Assembly: GCF_030698175.1 (NCBI RefSeq)
Contig: NZ_JAUYNT010000028.1
Span: 62,001 to 126,000 of the forward strand
DNA from: Pseudomonas sp.
GTDB taxonomy: Bacteria > Pseudomonadota > Gammaproteobacteria > Pseudomonadales > Pseudomonadaceae
DNA length: 64,000 nucleotides
Reading direction: 5' to 3'
Shown: positions 1 to 9,890 of the stretch, piece after piece
Layout of the letters: each line of letters starts with the position of its first letter
Position numbering within the stretch: position 1 is the stretch's first letter
Position numbers and translations under genes: made by a program
Notes under the pieces: generated by a model
What the model saw: the letters and a program-made list of their open reading frames with translations, nothing else
Told to the model about the DNA's origin: nothing
The model's database searches: none

Positions 1-1439
1 ACACTCAAAGCCACGAAGCCAATCCCTATTTGCTCGGCAGCTACGCGCCGGCCAACGCTGAAATCACTGCTGAGTTGCAGGTTATCGCCGGGCAAATTCC
101 GCTCGATTTAGCCGGTATCTATGTGCGCAATGGACCTAATCCGCAGGCGCAACCGACCGGCCGCCATCACTGGTTTGATGGCGATGGCATGTTGCACGCG
201 GTCGAGTTCAATAACGGCCGCGCCACTTACCGCAATCGCTGGATTGACACCGCCGGGCTGCAGTTGGAAAAAACCAGCGGCCAAGCGCACTGGCAGGGCA
301 TCCGCGAGCCGGTGCAGCAACTGACCCTCGGGCGGCCGTACAAGGACACGGCCAATACCGATGTGAAGTTCCACAATGGCGCCCTGCTCGCGCTCTGGTA
401 TCAGTGCGGCGAACCCTACCGGGTTGACCCGCTGAGTCTGCAGACGCTGGCGGTCGATGACTTTGCCGGCAAGCGCAGCACGCCGGTGTCGGCCCATGTG
501 AAGGTGGATGGGAAAACTGGCGAGATGATGTTTTTTGAGTATTCGGTGCGCCCGCCCTATATGCACTATGGGGTGGTGAATGCCGCCGGTGAGCAAGTCA
601 GCCTGATCCCAATCGAGCTGCCCGGCCCGCGTTTGCCCCACGACATGGCGATTACCGAGCACTACTCGATCCTCATGGACCTGCCAGTCTGCGTGGATAC
701 CGAAGCGTTAAAACGCGGGCGCTGGCGCAGCACCTATCAGCCAGAGCTGGGCTCGCGATTTGCCGTGGTGCCACGGCATGGCACAGCTGCGCAGGTGCGC
801 TGGTTTAGCGCCTCGCCCTGCTACATCTATCACGTGGTGAATGCCTGGGAAGAGGCCGATGAACTGGTGATGGTCGCCCACCGGGTGGCCAATCCGGTGG
901 CGAATCATGCCGAAACCAGCACCAGCGAATTTGAGCGCATGCTGCAAAACCTGCAGATGCACGCCGAACTCTGGGAGTGGCGCTTCAATCTCAGCACCGG
1001 CGAAACCGCCGAGCGCTGCCTAGACGTGGCGAACGCCGAGTTCCCCAGCACCAACCCCCGCGAGCTGGGCTATCCGACCCGCTACGGCTATGCGGTGACT
1101 ATCGGGGCCAGCCAGACCCTGCGCTTTGACGGCATTCGCAAGTACGACCTGCTCACCGGCGAGCATCAGCAGGTGCTGTTTGGCCAGGGCATCTGTGGCA
1201 GCGAAAGCCCCTTTGCGCCGAGCAGCGCCGCCAGCAGCGAGGCCTGTGACGAAGACCGCGGCTACTTGCTCAGCTTCGTCCAGGATGAGCCGAACAACAG
1301 CTCTGAATTATGGATTTATGACGCGCGCAACATCGAAGCCGGACCCTGCACGCGGCTGGCGATCCCGCAGCGGGTGCCCTTGGGTTTCCATGCCTGCTGG
1401 GTGGAGGCCAAGGATCTGCCCGCGCAGCTGCCGGCATGA
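1..1439 (+). CDS. Carotenoid-cleavage oxygenase family protein (5' end outside window)
   Basis: Non-haem Fe(II) dioxygenase of the carotenoid oxygenase/RPE65/lignostilbene dioxygenase family, which cleaves a polyene or stilbene double bond. The reading frame is open from base 3 (...SHEANPYLLGSY...), so the true start lies upstream of the window; a TTG at 30 is only an internal candidate. About 470 residues are visible. The four family iron-ligand histidines can be placed: SAHVKVD, LPHDMAI, YIYHVVNAWEE and LGFHACW (residues 156, 204, 268 and 454 counted from the TTG). Its stop overlaps the start of the thiolase gene (ATGA at 1436-1439), so the two are probably co-translated. The substrate cannot be read from sequence; lignostilbene-like and apocarotenoid substrates are both possible. 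Confidence 0.88.
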   Translation, partial: TQSHEANPYLLGSYAPANAEITAELQVIAGQIPLDLAGIYVRNGPNPQAQPTGRHHWFDGDGMLHAVEFNNGRATYRNRWIDTAGLQLEKTSGQAHWQGIREPVQQLTLGRPYKDTANTDVKFHNGALLALWYQCGEPYRVDPLSLQTLAVDDFAGKRSTPVSAHVKVDGKTGEMMFFEYSVRPPYMHYGVVNAAGEQVSLIPIELPGPRLPHDMAITEHYSILMDLPVCVDTEALKRGRWRSTYQPELGSRFAVVPRHGTAAQVRWFSASPCYIYHVVNAWEEADELVMVAHRVANPVANHAETSTSEFERMLQNLQMHAELWEWRFNLSTGETAERCLDVANAEFPSTNPRELGYPTRYGYAVTIGASQTLRFDGIRKYDLLTGEHQQVLFGQGICGSESPFAPSSAASSEACDEDRGYLLSFVQDEPNNSSELWIYDARNIEAGPCTRLAIPQRVPLGFHACWVEAKDLPAQLPA

Positions 1440-2665
1440 GTCGGCACGTTTATGTACTGGGCGGCGCGCAGAGTGATTTTGCCCGCCACTGGCAGCGTGA
1501 AGGCAGCGACCTCGCTGGCGAGATGCAGCGCTTAGTGCAAACCGCGCTGCACGACTGCGGCTTGGCGGCGGCGCAGGTTGAGGCCGCACATATCGGTAAC
1601 TTTGCCGCCGAGTTGTTCTGCGGCCAGGGTCTGCTTGGCGGGCTATTGGTTCGTTGCGATCCGGCCTGGGCCGAGTTGCCGGTGATGCGCCACGAGGCGG
1701 CCTGCGCCTCGGGCAGCATGGCGATTTTGGCGGCCATGGCCAGCATCGAATCGGGGCGCGCCGAGTGCGTGTGTGTGCTGGGCATCGAGCAGATGCGCAA
1801 CGTCACAGGCGAGCAAGCCGCCCAGCACCTGGCGACGGCGGCCTGGCAGGGCCATGAAGGGCAATCGGCGAAGTTTCTCTGGCCGTGGATGTTTGAGCAG
1901 ATTCGCCAGCGTTACAGCGAGCAGCATGGGCTGGACGATGCTTATTTACGGCGGATTGCCGAGATCAATCTGAGCAACGCCAAGCGCAATCCCTGGGCGC
2001 AAACCCGTGACTGGCAATGGCAGGCCGAGCACTTCAGCGCCGATGAGCAGTGCAACCCGAGCGTGGAGGGGCAAATCCGCCGGCGCGAATGCGCGCAAAT
2101 CAGCGATGGCGGCGCCCTGCTGTTTCTTTGTTCGGCCGAGTTCGCTCAGCAACATGCGCGGCAGTTGGGTCGGGTGCGGCCGTTCCCGGCGATTCTCGGC
2201 TGGGGCCAACGCAGTTCCCCCTTACCGTTGGCGGAGAAGCTGCCAGCGGCAGATAACCACGGGCTGATGTTTCCCCATTTGGCCCGCACCATCGGCGATG
2301 CCCTCGGTCGGGCCGGGCTAAGTAGTGCCTGGCAGTTGGATGCGATCGAAACCCACGACTGCTTCAGCATCAGCGAGTACCTGGCGCTGGAGCACTTTGG
2401 CTTAGCGCCGGCGGGCCAAGGCTGGCAGTTGATCGAGGATGGCAGCATCGAGCTGGGCGGGCGTTTGCCGGTCAATCCCAGCGGCGGGCTGATCGGCGGC
2501 GGCCATCCGGTCGGCGCCAGTGGCGTGCGCATGCTGCTGGATGCCTGGCGGCAAGTGGAGGGCCAAGCCGGTGGCTATCAGGTGGAGGGCGCGCGCCGGG
2601 TGGGCTGTTTGAACTTTGGTGGCAGCTTCAGCGCAGTTGCCAGCTTCGTGCTGGGCACGGCCTGA
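1436..2665 (+). CDS. Thiolase family protein (SCP-x-like acetyl-CoA acyltransferase)
   Basis: 409-residue thiolase-fold protein of the SCP-x/acetyl-CoA acetyltransferase type. The nucleophile is probably Cys90 in EAACASGSMA; the ETHDCFSISE segment and the GGGHPVGASG loop near the C-terminus match the other thiolase active-site regions, and the chain ends with LNFGGSFSA. Family members cleave or condense acyl-CoA thioesters, but some SCP-x relatives have other roles, so the reaction is not assigned. The ATG overlaps the stop of the upstream oxygenase gene, suggesting a shared pathway such as degradation of an aromatic or isoprenoid compound. It converges with plsC across a 134-bp gap. Confidence 0.85.
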   Translation: MSRHVYVLGGAQSDFARHWQREGSDLAGEMQRLVQTALHDCGLAAAQVEAAHIGNFAAELFCGQGLLGGLLVRCDPAWAELPVMRHEAACASGSMAILAAMASIESGRAECVCVLGIEQMRNVTGEQAAQHLATAAWQGHEGQSAKFLWPWMFEQIRQRYSEQHGLDDAYLRRIAEINLSNAKRNPWAQTRDWQWQAEHFSADEQCNPSVEGQIRRRECAQISDGGALLFLCSAEFAQQHARQLGRVRPFPAILGWGQRSSPLPLAEKLPAADNHGLMFPHLARTIGDALGRAGLSSAWQLDAIETHDCFSISEYLALEHFGLAPAGQGWQLIEDGSIELGGRLPVNPSGGLIGGGHPVGASGVRMLLDAWRQVEGQAGGYQVEGARRVGCLNFGGSFSAVASFVLGTA

Positions 2666-2720
2666 CGGCGGTCACAAAAAGTACTTATGCACGCTCTGCT
2701 GCTCGCCCTTGTCGATGTTC

Positions 2721-2750
2721 AACTGCTGTTAAAACAAGCAGTTAAGTTTT
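2721..2750 (+). terminator. Candidate intrinsic terminator after the thiolase gene
   Basis: Perfect 7-bp stem AACTGCT (2721-2727) / AGCAGTT (2737-2743) with a 9-base loop, followed by AAGTTTT on the + strand. It lies in the gap between the convergent thiolase and plsC genes. The stem is short and only moderately GC-rich. Confidence 0.4.
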
Positions 2751-2799
2751 CTGATGGCAGTGTGCCGGTATTTTGCCCACAGTTTTATCCACCGGCTGC

Positions 2800-3573
2800 T
2801 CAAACGGCGGCGGCAGCTTCGCAGGGCGCGCTATCGGCCGGCAAGGCGCCGAGCTCGATCTGGGTTTGTTTCACCCAGGCAAAGGCGCGCTCATTCAGTT
2901 CGGCAATCGCCCGTGGGCCGGTACCTTCGGCGTACATAGGTGCGCCTATGACCACGGTGATGGTGCCGGCGCGTTTTGCCCAGCCCTGTTTGGGCCAGTA
3001 AGCGCCGGCATTGTGGGCAATTGGCAGCACCGGCAAGTTGGCATTGACTGCCAGCGCGGCGCCACCCCGGGTGAACTTGCCGATCTGGCCCATGGGCATT
3101 CGCGTGCCTTCCGGGAAGATCAACACCCAGGCGCCCTGCTCCAGGCATGCTTGGCCTTGTTTGGCCAATTGCTTGAGAGCGGCCTTGGGGTTGCTGCGGT
3201 CGATGGCTATGGGTTTCAGCATGGCCATCGCCCAGCCGAAAAATGGGATATACAGCAGCTCGCGCTTGAGCACCTGGCTCAGCGGCTCGAAGTAGCAGGA
3301 CAGGAAGAAGGTTTCCCAGGTGCTCTGGTGTTTGGCGAGAATTACGCAGGGTTGGCTCGGTACGTTTTCGGCGCCGATCACCTGATAGTCGATGCCCAGC
3401 ATCAGGCGAGTCAGCCAGACGGCAAACCGGCACCAGTTAACATTGATAAACCGATAGCGCTGACGGAACGGCAAAAACGGCGCGATAAACATGCTCAGGG
3501 TGCACCAGAGCAAGGCGCTGAGCGATAACAGCAGGTAGAAGAGAAAGGTTTTAGCCGCCTGCACTATCGACAT
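2800..3573 (-). CDS. plsC: 1-acyl-sn-glycerol-3-phosphate acyltransferase
   Basis: 257-residue membrane acyltransferase that would convert lysophosphatidic acid to phosphatidic acid at the inner membrane. It has an N-terminal hydrophobic segment (about residues 8-35), an HX4E-type catalytic block (KHQSTWE, His82; the commoner form is HX4D), and the FPEGTR phosphate-binding motif at 153-158. It sits 7 bp downstream of gmhB on the same strand, matching the PA0005/PA0006 neighbourhood of P. aeruginosa, where the corresponding protein is annotated as a lysophosphatidic acid acyltransferase. Confidence 0.9.
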   Translation of the reverse strand: MSIVQAAKTFLFYLLLSLSALLWCTLSMFIAPFLPFRQRYRFINVNWCRFAVWLTRLMLGIDYQVIGAENVPSQPCVILAKHQSTWETFFLSCYFEPLSQVLKRELLYIPFFGWAMAMLKPIAIDRSNPKAALKQLAKQGQACLEQGAWVLIFPEGTRMPMGQIGKFTRGGAALAVNANLPVLPIAHNAGAYWPKQGWAKRAGTITVVIGAPMYAEGTGPRAIAELNERAFAWVKQTQIELGALPADSAPCEAAAAV

Positions 3574-3580
3574 ATGAGCA

Positions 3581-4117
3581 CTAATCCTGCTGAAGGAGAT
3601 GCGCCGCGACTGCGGCTAGATCCTCGAAAATTAAACTCCCTGCCGGCAAGTCGTTGCCCAGGGTGCGCATGCCCTTACCGGTTTTTACCAATACGGGCTG
3701 ACAGTCGACGGCCACCGCCGCTTGCAGGTCACCCAAGCTATCGCCGACAAACCATATACCGGCAAGGCTCACGCCGTAATGCGCGGCAATGCTCTGGAGC
3801 ATACCGGGTTTTGGTTTGCGACAAGCGCAGCCATCATCCGGGCCGTGGGGGCAATAGACGATCAAACCGACTTCCCCGCCCCGCTCGGCCACCAGCTTAC
3901 GCAACTGTTGGTGCATGGCGTCCAAGGCCGCCAAGTCGTAATAACCACGGGCCAGGCCCGACTGGTTGGTGGCTACCGTTACTGTCCAGCCGGCTTTGCT
4001 GAGGTCCGCGATAGCGGTGATGGCGCCGGGCAGCGGAATCCATTCGTCCACCGACTTGATGTAGTCGTCGGAGTCTTGGTTGATCACGCCGTCGCGGTCG
4101 AGAATTAGCAGTTTCAT
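3581..4117 (-). CDS. gmhB: D-glycero-beta-D-manno-heptose-1,7-bisphosphate 7-phosphatase
   Basis: 178-residue HAD phosphatase of ADP-heptose synthesis for the LPS inner core; it removes the C7 phosphate of heptose bisphosphate in the cytoplasm. The HAD nucleophile motif DRDGVIN (Asp7, Asp9) opens the protein, TNQSG follows as motif II, and GDSLGD supplies the late acidic residues. The zinc loop CPHGPDDGCAC (Cys89, His91, Cys97, Cys99) is diagnostic of GmhB. It is first in a short unit with plsC, downstream of glyS across repeat element A1. Confidence 0.94.
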   Translation of the reverse strand: MKLLILDRDGVINQDSDDYIKSVDEWIPLPGAITAIADLSKAGWTVTVATNQSGLARGYYDLAALDAMHQQLRKLVAERGGEVGLIVYCPHGPDDGCACRKPKPGMLQSIAAHYGVSLAGIWFVGDSLGDLQAAVAVDCQPVLVKTGKGMRTLGNDLPAGSLIFEDLAAVAAHLLQQD

Positions 4118-4126
4118 AACGATTCC

Positions 4127-4219
4127 GTAGGATGGGTTAGTCGCAGCGCGACGTAACCCATCGATTGAAAGCGAGCCATGCTTGGCGGCATGGGTATCGC
4201 TGCGCTCAACCCATCCTAC
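4127..4219. repeat. Family A palindromic repeat, copy 1
   Basis: 93-bp element bounded by a perfect 12-bp terminal inverted repeat, GTAGGATGGGTT at 4127-4138 and AACCCATCCTAC at 4208-4219. The interior carries further GTAACCCATC and CATGGGTATC sub-palindromes. It lies between glyS and gmhB. Other copies are at 20094, 34858, 37588 and (degenerate) 57913. Confidence 0.85.
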
Positions 4220-4247
4220 CTAGTTGGTCCGCTTGCGTTGGCGGCGC

Positions 4248-6302
4248 TTAACCCAGCAGCGAGATATCGGCCACGCCCAGGAACAGCCCGCGCAGTTGCG
4301 CCAGCAGTGCATAACGGTTGGCGCGCACCTCGGCATCCTCAGCATTCACCAGCACCGCCTCGAAGAAGCTGTCCACCGGCTCGCGCAGGCTGGCCAGTTG
4401 CTCCAGGGCCTCGCGATACTGCCGACCCTCGGCAAGCGGCGCCACGGCTTGGGCGGCGATAAATACCGCTTGCGCCAGGGCCTGCTCAGCTGGCTCCAGC
4501 AGCAGGGCGTTGGCCACCACCAGTGGAATCTCGCCCTCGAACTTACTCAGCAGGTTCGACACGCGCTTGTTGGCGGCGGCCAGGGCGGCGGCTTCGCTAC
4601 GGGCACGGAAGGCCTGCACGGCTTGCACGCGCTGATCGAAGTCCAACGGTGCGCTGGGCGACAGGGCGCGCACGGCTTGATAGACGCTGACTTCCACACC
4701 CTCGTCTTCGTAACGGGCGCGCAGACGGTCGAAGATAAAGTCCTGCACCAAGGCGGCCAGACCCTCGGCTTTGACCTGCTCGGCGAACTGCTCGATGGCG
4801 AAGGCGATGGCCTCGGCCAAGTCCAGATCAAGTTGTTTCTCGATCAGGATGCGCAGCACGCCTAAGGCGGCGCGGCGCAGGGCGTAAGGGTCTTTGCTGC
4901 CGGTCGGCAGCATGCCGATGCCGAAGATGCCGACCAGGGTGTCGAGCTTGTCGGCCACCGCCACGGCGGCGCCGGTCAGGGTGCTCGGCAACTCGGCGCC
5001 GGCACCGCGCGGCATGTATTGCTCATTCAGCGCCAGCGCGACATCGTCGGCTTCGCCGCCATGTTGGGCGTAGTAGTAACCGGCGATGCCCTGCATCTCG
5101 GGGAATTCGCCGACCATTTCACTGGCCAGGTCGCACTTGCTCAGCAGGCCGGCGCGGGCCGCACGTTGGCTGTCGCCACCGATGCGCTCGGCGATAAACG
5201 CGGCCAGGGCGGCAACCCGCACGGCCTTGTCAAATACCGAGCCGAGCTGGGCCTGGAACACCACATTGGCCAGGCGCTGGTTGAAGTGCTCCAGCGGTTG
5301 CTTCTGGTCTTGCTTGAAGAAGAACTCGGCATCGGTCAGGCGCGGCCGCACGACTTTTTCGTTGCCAGAGATGATCTGCTGCGGATCTTTGCTTTCGATG
5401 TTGGCCACGGTGATAAAGCGCGGCAGCAACTTGCCCTTGGCATCCAGCAGGCAGAAGTACTTCTGGTTGTCCTGCATGGTGATGATCAGCGCTTCCTGCG
5501 GCACGGCCAGGAAGCGCTCCTCGAACGAGCACACCAACGGCACCGGCCACTCGACCAGGCAGCTGACTTCATCCAGCAGCTCGGCCGGCACAATGGCGCT
5601 GCCCTGTTGCTCGGCGGCGAGTGTGGCGATACGGGCGCTGATCAGCGCGCGGCGCTCATTCAAATCGGCCAGCACATAGGCGCTGCGCAGGTCTTCCAGA
5701 TAATTGGCCGGCGAGCTGATGCGCACCTGATCGGGATGATGGAAGCGATGGCCACGGGACAACCGACCGGATTTTTGCGCGAGGATTTCGCAGTCGATCA
5801 CCGCATCGCCAAACAGCATCACCAGCCACTGGGTTGGGCGGACGAATTCGGTTTTACGTGCGCCCCAGCGCATGCGCTTAGGGATAGGCAAGGCCTGCAG
5901 CGAGGCCTCGACGATGCCGGCCAGCAAGCTGACGGCGGCTTGGCCGGGAATGCTTTGGCTGTATTTCAGCTTCGGCCCGCTGCAATCGATTTGTGCCAGC
6001 TCAACCCCGCACTTCTTGGCGAAACCCAGGGCGGCTTGGGTCGGCGTGCCGTCGGCGGTGAAGGCCGCTTGCACGGGCGGGCCGTCGAGATTGATGCTGC
6101 GATCAGGTTGTTGCTCAGCCAGCTGCTCGACCAACACTGCCAAGCGGCGTGGTGCGGCATACACATGGCTGGCGCGATACTCGAGACCGGCGGCTTTCAG
6201 GCCTTTTTCGATGCCGGCCAAGAAGGCTTCACCGAGCAACTTAAGGGATTTCGGTGGCAGCTCTTCGGTGCCCAGTTCGACCAGAAAATCGTGCGCACTC
6301 AT
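4248..6302 (-). CDS. glyS: Glycyl-tRNA synthetase beta subunit
   Basis: 684-residue beta chain of the alpha2-beta2 bacterial glycyl-tRNA synthetase, which charges tRNA-Gly. It starts [20 protein letters not shown], the conserved N-terminal block of the family, and has the expected full length, including the HD-like middle region and C-terminal anticodon-binding region. The start codon overlaps the glyQ stop (ATGA around 6299-6302), giving translational coupling that suits equimolar subunits. Order glyQ-glyS is as in other Pseudomonas. Confidence 0.97.
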   Translation of the reverse strand: MSAHDFLVELGTEELPPKSLKLLGEAFLAGIEKGLKAAGLEYRASHVYAAPRRLAVLVEQLAEQQPDRSINLDGPPVQAAFTADGTPTQAALGFAKKCGVELAQIDCSGPKLKYSQSIPGQAAVSLLAGIVEASLQALPIPKRMRWGARKTEFVRPTQWLVMLFGDAVIDCEILAQKSGRLSRGHRFHHPDQVRISSPANYLEDLRSAYVLADLNERRALISARIATLAAEQQGSAIVPAELLDEVSCLVEWPVPLVCSFEERFLAVPQEALIITMQDNQKYFCLLDAKGKLLPRFITVANIESKDPQQIISGNEKVVRPRLTDAEFFFKQDQKQPLEHFNQRLANVVFQAQLGSVFDKAVRVAALAAFIAERIGGDSQRAARAGLLSKCDLASEMVGEFPEMQGIAGYYYAQHGGEADDVALALNEQYMPRGAGAELPSTLTGAAVAVADKLDTLVGIFGIGMLPTGSKDPYALRRAALGVLRILIEKQLDLDLAEAIAFAIEQFAEQVKAEGLAALVQDFIFDRLRARYEDEGVEVSVYQAVRALSPSAPLDFDQRVQAVQAFRARSEAAALAAANKRVSNLLSKFEGEIPLVVANALLLEPAEQALAQAVFIAAQAVAPLAEGRQYREALEQLASLREPVDSFFEAVLVNAEDAEVRANRYALLAQLRGLFLGVADISLLG

Positions 6303-7300
6303 TGTGCTGCCTCCTGCTTGTTGCTGCTGTTGCTCAGCACTTGATCGTCCAACACTCCGGACTCGGCCAGCTTGGCCAAGACTTCATCGCGTAAATCAGG
6401 CGCGGCCATCGGGAAGCCGAGCTTGGCCCGGGCCAGCAGATAGCTTTGCGCCACGGCGCGGGCCAGCGCGCGTACGCGCAGAATGTACTGCTGGCGGGCG
6501 GTCACCGAGATGGCGCGGCGGGCATCCAGCAGGTTGAAGGTGTGGGAGGCCTTGAGCACCATTTCATAGGTCGGCAGCGGCAACTGCAGCTCGATCAGGC
6601 GGTTGGCTTCGGACTCGTAGAAGTCGAACAGCTCAAACAGCTTCTCTACATTGGCGTGTTCGAAGTTGTAGGTCGATTGCTCCACTTCGTTCTGGTGGAA
6701 GACATCGCCGTAGGTGACCTTGCCGAATGGGCCATCGGTCCACACCAGGTCATAGACCGAATCCACGCCTTGCAGGTACATGGCCAGCCGCTCCAGGCCG
6801 TAGGTGATCTCGCCGGTGACCGGGTAGCACTCGATGCCGCCGACTTGCTGGAAGTAGGTGAACTGGGTGACTTCCATGCCGTTCAGCCAGATTTCCCAGC
6901 CCAGGCCCCAGGCGCCCAGAGTCGGTGACTCCCAGTTGTCTTCGACGAAGCGAATGTCGTGCACCAAAGGATCGAGGCCGATGTGCTTGAGCGAGCCCAG
7001 GTACAGCTCCTGGAAGTTCTCCGGGTTGGGCTTCAAGATCACCTGGAACTGGTAGTAATGCTGCAGGCGATTGGGGTTTTCCCCGTAGCGGCCGTCAGCC
7101 GGGCGGCGGCTCGGCTGCACATAGGCGGCGTTCCAGGTTTCCGGGCCGATGGCGCGCAGAAAAGTGGCGGTATGGAAGGTGCCGGCACCGACTTCCATAT
7201 CGTAGGGCTGCAGCACCACGCAGCCTTGTTCGGCCCAGTATTGTTGCAGGGCCAGGATCAAATCTTGGAAGGTGCGCACGGCTGGCGTAGTCTGGGTCAC
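6299..7300 (-). CDS. glyQ: Glycyl-tRNA synthetase alpha subunit
   Basis: Catalytic class II alpha subunit of heterotetrameric glycyl-tRNA synthetase. The conserved protein begins [19 protein letters not shown], so a GTG at 7300 is chosen; the open frame extends further upstream but that extension resembles no GlyQ sequence. This gives 333 residues, slightly longer than the usual 315 or so because of a Gln/Asn/Ser-containing C-terminal tail that overlaps the glyS start. The block [18 protein letters not shown] and the [18 protein letters not shown] region are near-invariant family segments. It is divergent from tag. Confidence 0.95.
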   Translation of the reverse strand: MTQTTPAVRTFQDLILALQQYWAEQGCVVLQPYDMEVGAGTFHTATFLRAIGPETWNAAYVQPSRRPADGRYGENPNRLQHYYQFQVILKPNPENFQELYLGSLKHIGLDPLVHDIRFVEDNWESPTLGAWGLGWEIWLNGMEVTQFTYFQQVGGIECYPVTGEITYGLERLAMYLQGVDSVYDLVWTDGPFGKVTYGDVFHQNEVEQSTYNFEHANVEKLFELFDFYESEANRLIELQLPLPTYEMVLKASHTFNLLDARRAISVTARQQYILRVRALARAVAQSYLLARAKLGFPMAAPDLRDEVLAKLAESGVLDDQVLSNSSNKQEAAQ

Positions 7301-7402
7301 GAAATTCACCGGTTTTGGCGGAGGCGTAAAGCCGGCGAGTATACCCGAAACATTCCCCCCTTCACCGCGCCCGCCCTGCTCCATCTCTGGCAAGGAAAGC
7401 TT

Positions 7403-7957
7403 ATGCCCCGCTGCTTCTGGTGTACCGACGATCCGCTGTATAGCGCCTATCACGACCACGAATGGGGCGTGCCATTGCGTGATGCTCAAGGCTTGTTTGA
7501 GTTGCTGCTGCTGGAGGGGTTTCAGGCCGGTTTATCCTGGATCACTGTGCTGAAAAAGCGCGAACGCTACCGTCAGGTGCTGTTTGGCTTCGACCCGCAG
7601 CGCTTGGCGCAGATGAGTGACGAGGAAATCGAGGATCTGCTGCAAGACCCCGGCATCATTCGCAATCGCTTAAAGCTCAAGGCCGCCCGGCAAAACGCCC
7701 AGGCCTGGCTGCAACAGGATGACCCGGTGGCGCTGCTGTGGTCCTTTGTCGATGGCGTGCCGCTGATCAATCACTTCAACGAGCGCAGCCAGGTGCCGGC
7801 GATTACCCCCCAGGCCGAGGCGATGAGTAAGGCGCTGAAGAAAGCCGGCTTCACCTTCGTCGGGCCAACCATTTGTTATGCCTTGATGCAGGCCAGCGGC
7901 ATGGTCATGGACCACACCACTGATTGCGACCGTTATTTGCCCTGCTCGGCGGGTTGA
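7403..7957 (+). CDS. tag: DNA-3-methyladenine glycosylase I
   Basis: 184-residue base-excision repair enzyme that removes 3-methyladenine from alkylated DNA. The Tag zinc-snap ligands are present: Cys4 and His17 in the N-terminal [19 protein letters not shown] region, and His171 and Cys175 in [10 protein letters not shown]. The HhH-type core includes the GLSW segment. The ATG at 7403 follows an AAGGAAAG ribosome site; the much longer frame upstream is glyQ antisense. Its last 25 bp overlap the convergent solute-binding protein gene. Confidence 0.95.
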   Translation: MPRCFWCTDDPLYSAYHDHEWGVPLRDAQGLFELLLLEGFQAGLSWITVLKKRERYRQVLFGFDPQRLAQMSDEEIEDLLQDPGIIRNRLKLKAARQNAQAWLQQDDPVALLWSFVDGVPLINHFNERSQVPAITPQAEAMSKALKKAGFTFVGPTICYALMQASGMVMDHTTDCDRYLPCSAG

Positions 7958-8754
7958 ATCGCAGGCTTTAGCCCGGCCGCCGTCGGGGTGAGTTGGTTGT
8001 TCAGCACCTGAGCGCTGATTTTCTGCCACTCAGGACCTTCACGTAACCGCTTTATCTCATCCCAAATCTGCTCAGCCAACATGGGATTACGGGCCATAAC
8101 CCGCTTGCCCATGGCCAAAAATACCGGTGTTTCCAAGAGTGGCGGACTGAGGATCACAAACTGTTCTTGCGGGTCGTTGTCCTTTAGGGCGTAAGCAATG
8201 GCCGGCTCCAGCCCGATGGCGATGTCCGCTCGGCCTAGACGCATCATGCCAATCATATGCACCGGGGTTTTCGCGCTAGCCCGTGAAGGCACGCTGAGCT
8301 TGTTCATCAGCATCTGCACGACAGGAACACCGGATTCAAATAGCACCGGCAGGGTGAGATGACTGAACTGCTGACCATCCCAGTCGGCCGGATTGCCCTT
8401 TATTTTGAAGGCCACCACTCGCATTAAAAGGTAGGCGCGGCTGGTGTCGAGTTGCCCCAGCGGGCCTGCAGGGAAGACGGCGACGTCATTGACCGCGTGG
8501 CTCGGAGTAGAGACCAGCAGCGCATCATAATGCCCCTGCGCGACCTCATGTATGCAGCGCGGCTGTGGGTGGTAATCCAGGGTCAGCTTTAGCTGCAAGT
8601 TTTCGGCGGCCTTGAGCATGAAGTACTGCGCCGCGCCCAAGCCTTGCGTGTAGATCAGTGGGGGAACATTGCGATAGTCACCACAAACGCGAAACTCCGT
8701 AGCCAGGCAAGAAAATGGCAGCAACAGTAGTAGGAGTAGGGCTCGGATCAGCAT
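7933..8754 (-). CDS. Periplasmic solute-binding protein, family 3-like, orphan
   Basis: 273 residues from the ATG at 8754, chosen because it begins a clear signal peptide (MLIRALLLLLLLPFSCLA); the frame upstream is not conserved-looking. The mature part resembles family 3 (amino-acid-type) solute-binding folds (EFRVCGDYRNVPPLIY..., then alternating alpha/beta segments). Cys residues near positions 23 and 67 might form a disulphide. No permease or ATPase gene is adjacent, so it could serve a distant transporter or act as a sensor. The gene overlaps tag tail to tail by 25 bp. It is one of four orphan proteins of this type in the window. Confidence 0.75.
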   Translation of the reverse strand: MLIRALLLLLLLPFSCLATEFRVCGDYRNVPPLIYTQGLGAAQYFMLKAAENLQLKLTLDYHPQPRCIHEVAQGHYDALLVSTPSHAVNDVAVFPAGPLGQLDTSRAYLLMRVVAFKIKGNPADWDGQQFSHLTLPVLFESGVPVVQMLMNKLSVPSRASAKTPVHMIGMMRLGRADIAIGLEPAIAYALKDNDPQEQFVILSPPLLETPVFLAMGKRVMARNPMLAEQIWDEIKRLREGPEWQKISAQVLNNQLTPTAAGLKPAIQPAEQGK

Positions 8755-8880
8755 GGGGCCTTCTGTTTGGTATGGAAGTCGGCTGTCTTTGACTCTAGTC
8801 GGCAGGCATGAGCTGTACCAGCACCGCAGTGGACCTATCCCGTACAATGCGCGCAGATATTAATCGGTGGAGCCCTCTTA

Positions 8881-9768
8881 GTGGAAAAGATCAAAGGTGC
8901 ATTAGCCGTCGGATTCCTGCGCCTGTTTGCCCTGTTGCCTTGGCGCGCCGTGCAAGCGGTGGGTGCGGCGCTGGGCTGGTTGAGTTGGAAAATTCCCAGC
9001 CGTTCGCGCGAGGTGGTGCGGATCAATCTGAGCAAGTGTTTCCCGCAGTTGTCGTCGGCTGAATTTAAACAGCTGGAGTGGCAGACCCATCGCGATATCG
9101 GCCGCACCCTGACCGAAAGCGCCTGCGCCTGGATCTGGCCGGCGGAAAAAACCCTGGGCCTGGTGCGTGAAGTCGAAGGCCTCGACGTGCTGCAGGCGGC
9201 GCTGGCCTCAGACAAAGGCGTGGTCGGCATCGCCAGCCATCTGGGCAACTGGGAAGTGCTTAATCACTATTTTTGTGCCCAATGTAAGCCGGTGATTTTC
9301 TATCGCCCGCCCAAGCTTAAAGCCCTCGACGAACTGTTGAAAAAACAGCGCGCGCAGTTGGGCAATCGGGTCGCCGCCTCGACCAAGGAAGGCATTCTCA
9401 GCGTCATTAAAGAGGTGCGCAAAGGCGGTGTGGTGGGGATTCCGGCCGATCCTGAGCCGAGTCTGTCTAGCGGCCTGTTCGTACCCTTTTGCGGCATCCA
9501 GGCGCTAACCAGCAAGTTTGTTCCCGGTATGTTGGCCGGTGGTAAGGCGCTTGGCGTGTTTCTTAGCGCCATTCGGCTGGAAGATGGCAGTGGTTTTAAG
9601 GTGATTTTTGAGGCGGCCCCAGACGCCATTTATAGCCAGGACACCGAGGTTTCTGCCGCCGCCATGAGCGCGGTGCTGGAAAAGTACGTGCGCGCTTACC
9701 CCAGCCAATACCTGTGGAGCATGAAACGTTTCAAGAAACGTCCACCGGGCGAGGCGAAATGGTATTGA
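8881..9768 (+). CDS. lpxL: Lipid A biosynthesis lauroyl/secondary acyltransferase
   Basis: 295-residue LpxL/HtrB-family acyltransferase that adds a secondary acyl chain to Kdo2-lipid IVA on the inner membrane. The HX4E catalytic motif is HLGNWE (His120, Glu125), and an N-terminal hydrophobic segment anchors the protein. The start is a GTG at 8881. The position next to tag and the PilZ gene matches PA0011. Its 3' end is followed by a decayed tandem copy of its last 50 bases or so. Confidence 0.92.
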   Translation: MEKIKGALAVGFLRLFALLPWRAVQAVGAALGWLSWKIPSRSREVVRINLSKCFPQLSSAEFKQLEWQTHRDIGRTLTESACAWIWPAEKTLGLVREVEGLDVLQAALASDKGVVGIASHLGNWEVLNHYFCAQCKPVIFYRPPKLKALDELLKKQRAQLGNRVAASTKEGILSVIKEVRKGGVVGIPADPEPSLSSGLFVPFCGIQALTSKFVPGMLAGGKALGVFLSAIRLEDGSGFKVIFEAAPDAIYSQDTEVSAAAMSAVLEKYVRAYPSQYLWSMKRFKKRPPGEAKWY

Positions 9769-9835
9769 GCATTGCGGCGTTTTAAGAAACGTTCATCCGC
9801 TGAAGAGGCGAAGCAAAATGCTATTGATGCGCGGC
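9727..9835 (+). repeat. Decayed tandem duplication of the lpxL 3' end
   Basis: The last coding bases of lpxL plus a short 3' flank (about 9727-9778) recur immediately downstream (about 9778-9835). Both copies share CGTTT-Y-AAGAAACGT, then GCGAA, then TATTGA and a GCGGC end. The second copy contains a short internal insertion and is not coding. It reads as an old tandem duplication that left a pseudo-tail in the spacer before the PilZ gene. Confidence 0.75.
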
Positions 9836-9890
9836 ACTTTAGCTATTAACGTCAGAGCTACGCCCATAAATCCTCAACAACAGGCCGTTC

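Noticed and set aside
5019-6344. 441-codon open frame on the plus strand
   Set aside because: Antisense to glyS with shadow composition; glyS is certain.
7338-7343. TATACT on the minus strand as the glyQ -10
   Set aside because: Plausible by position but no acceptable -35 was found; not listed as a feature.
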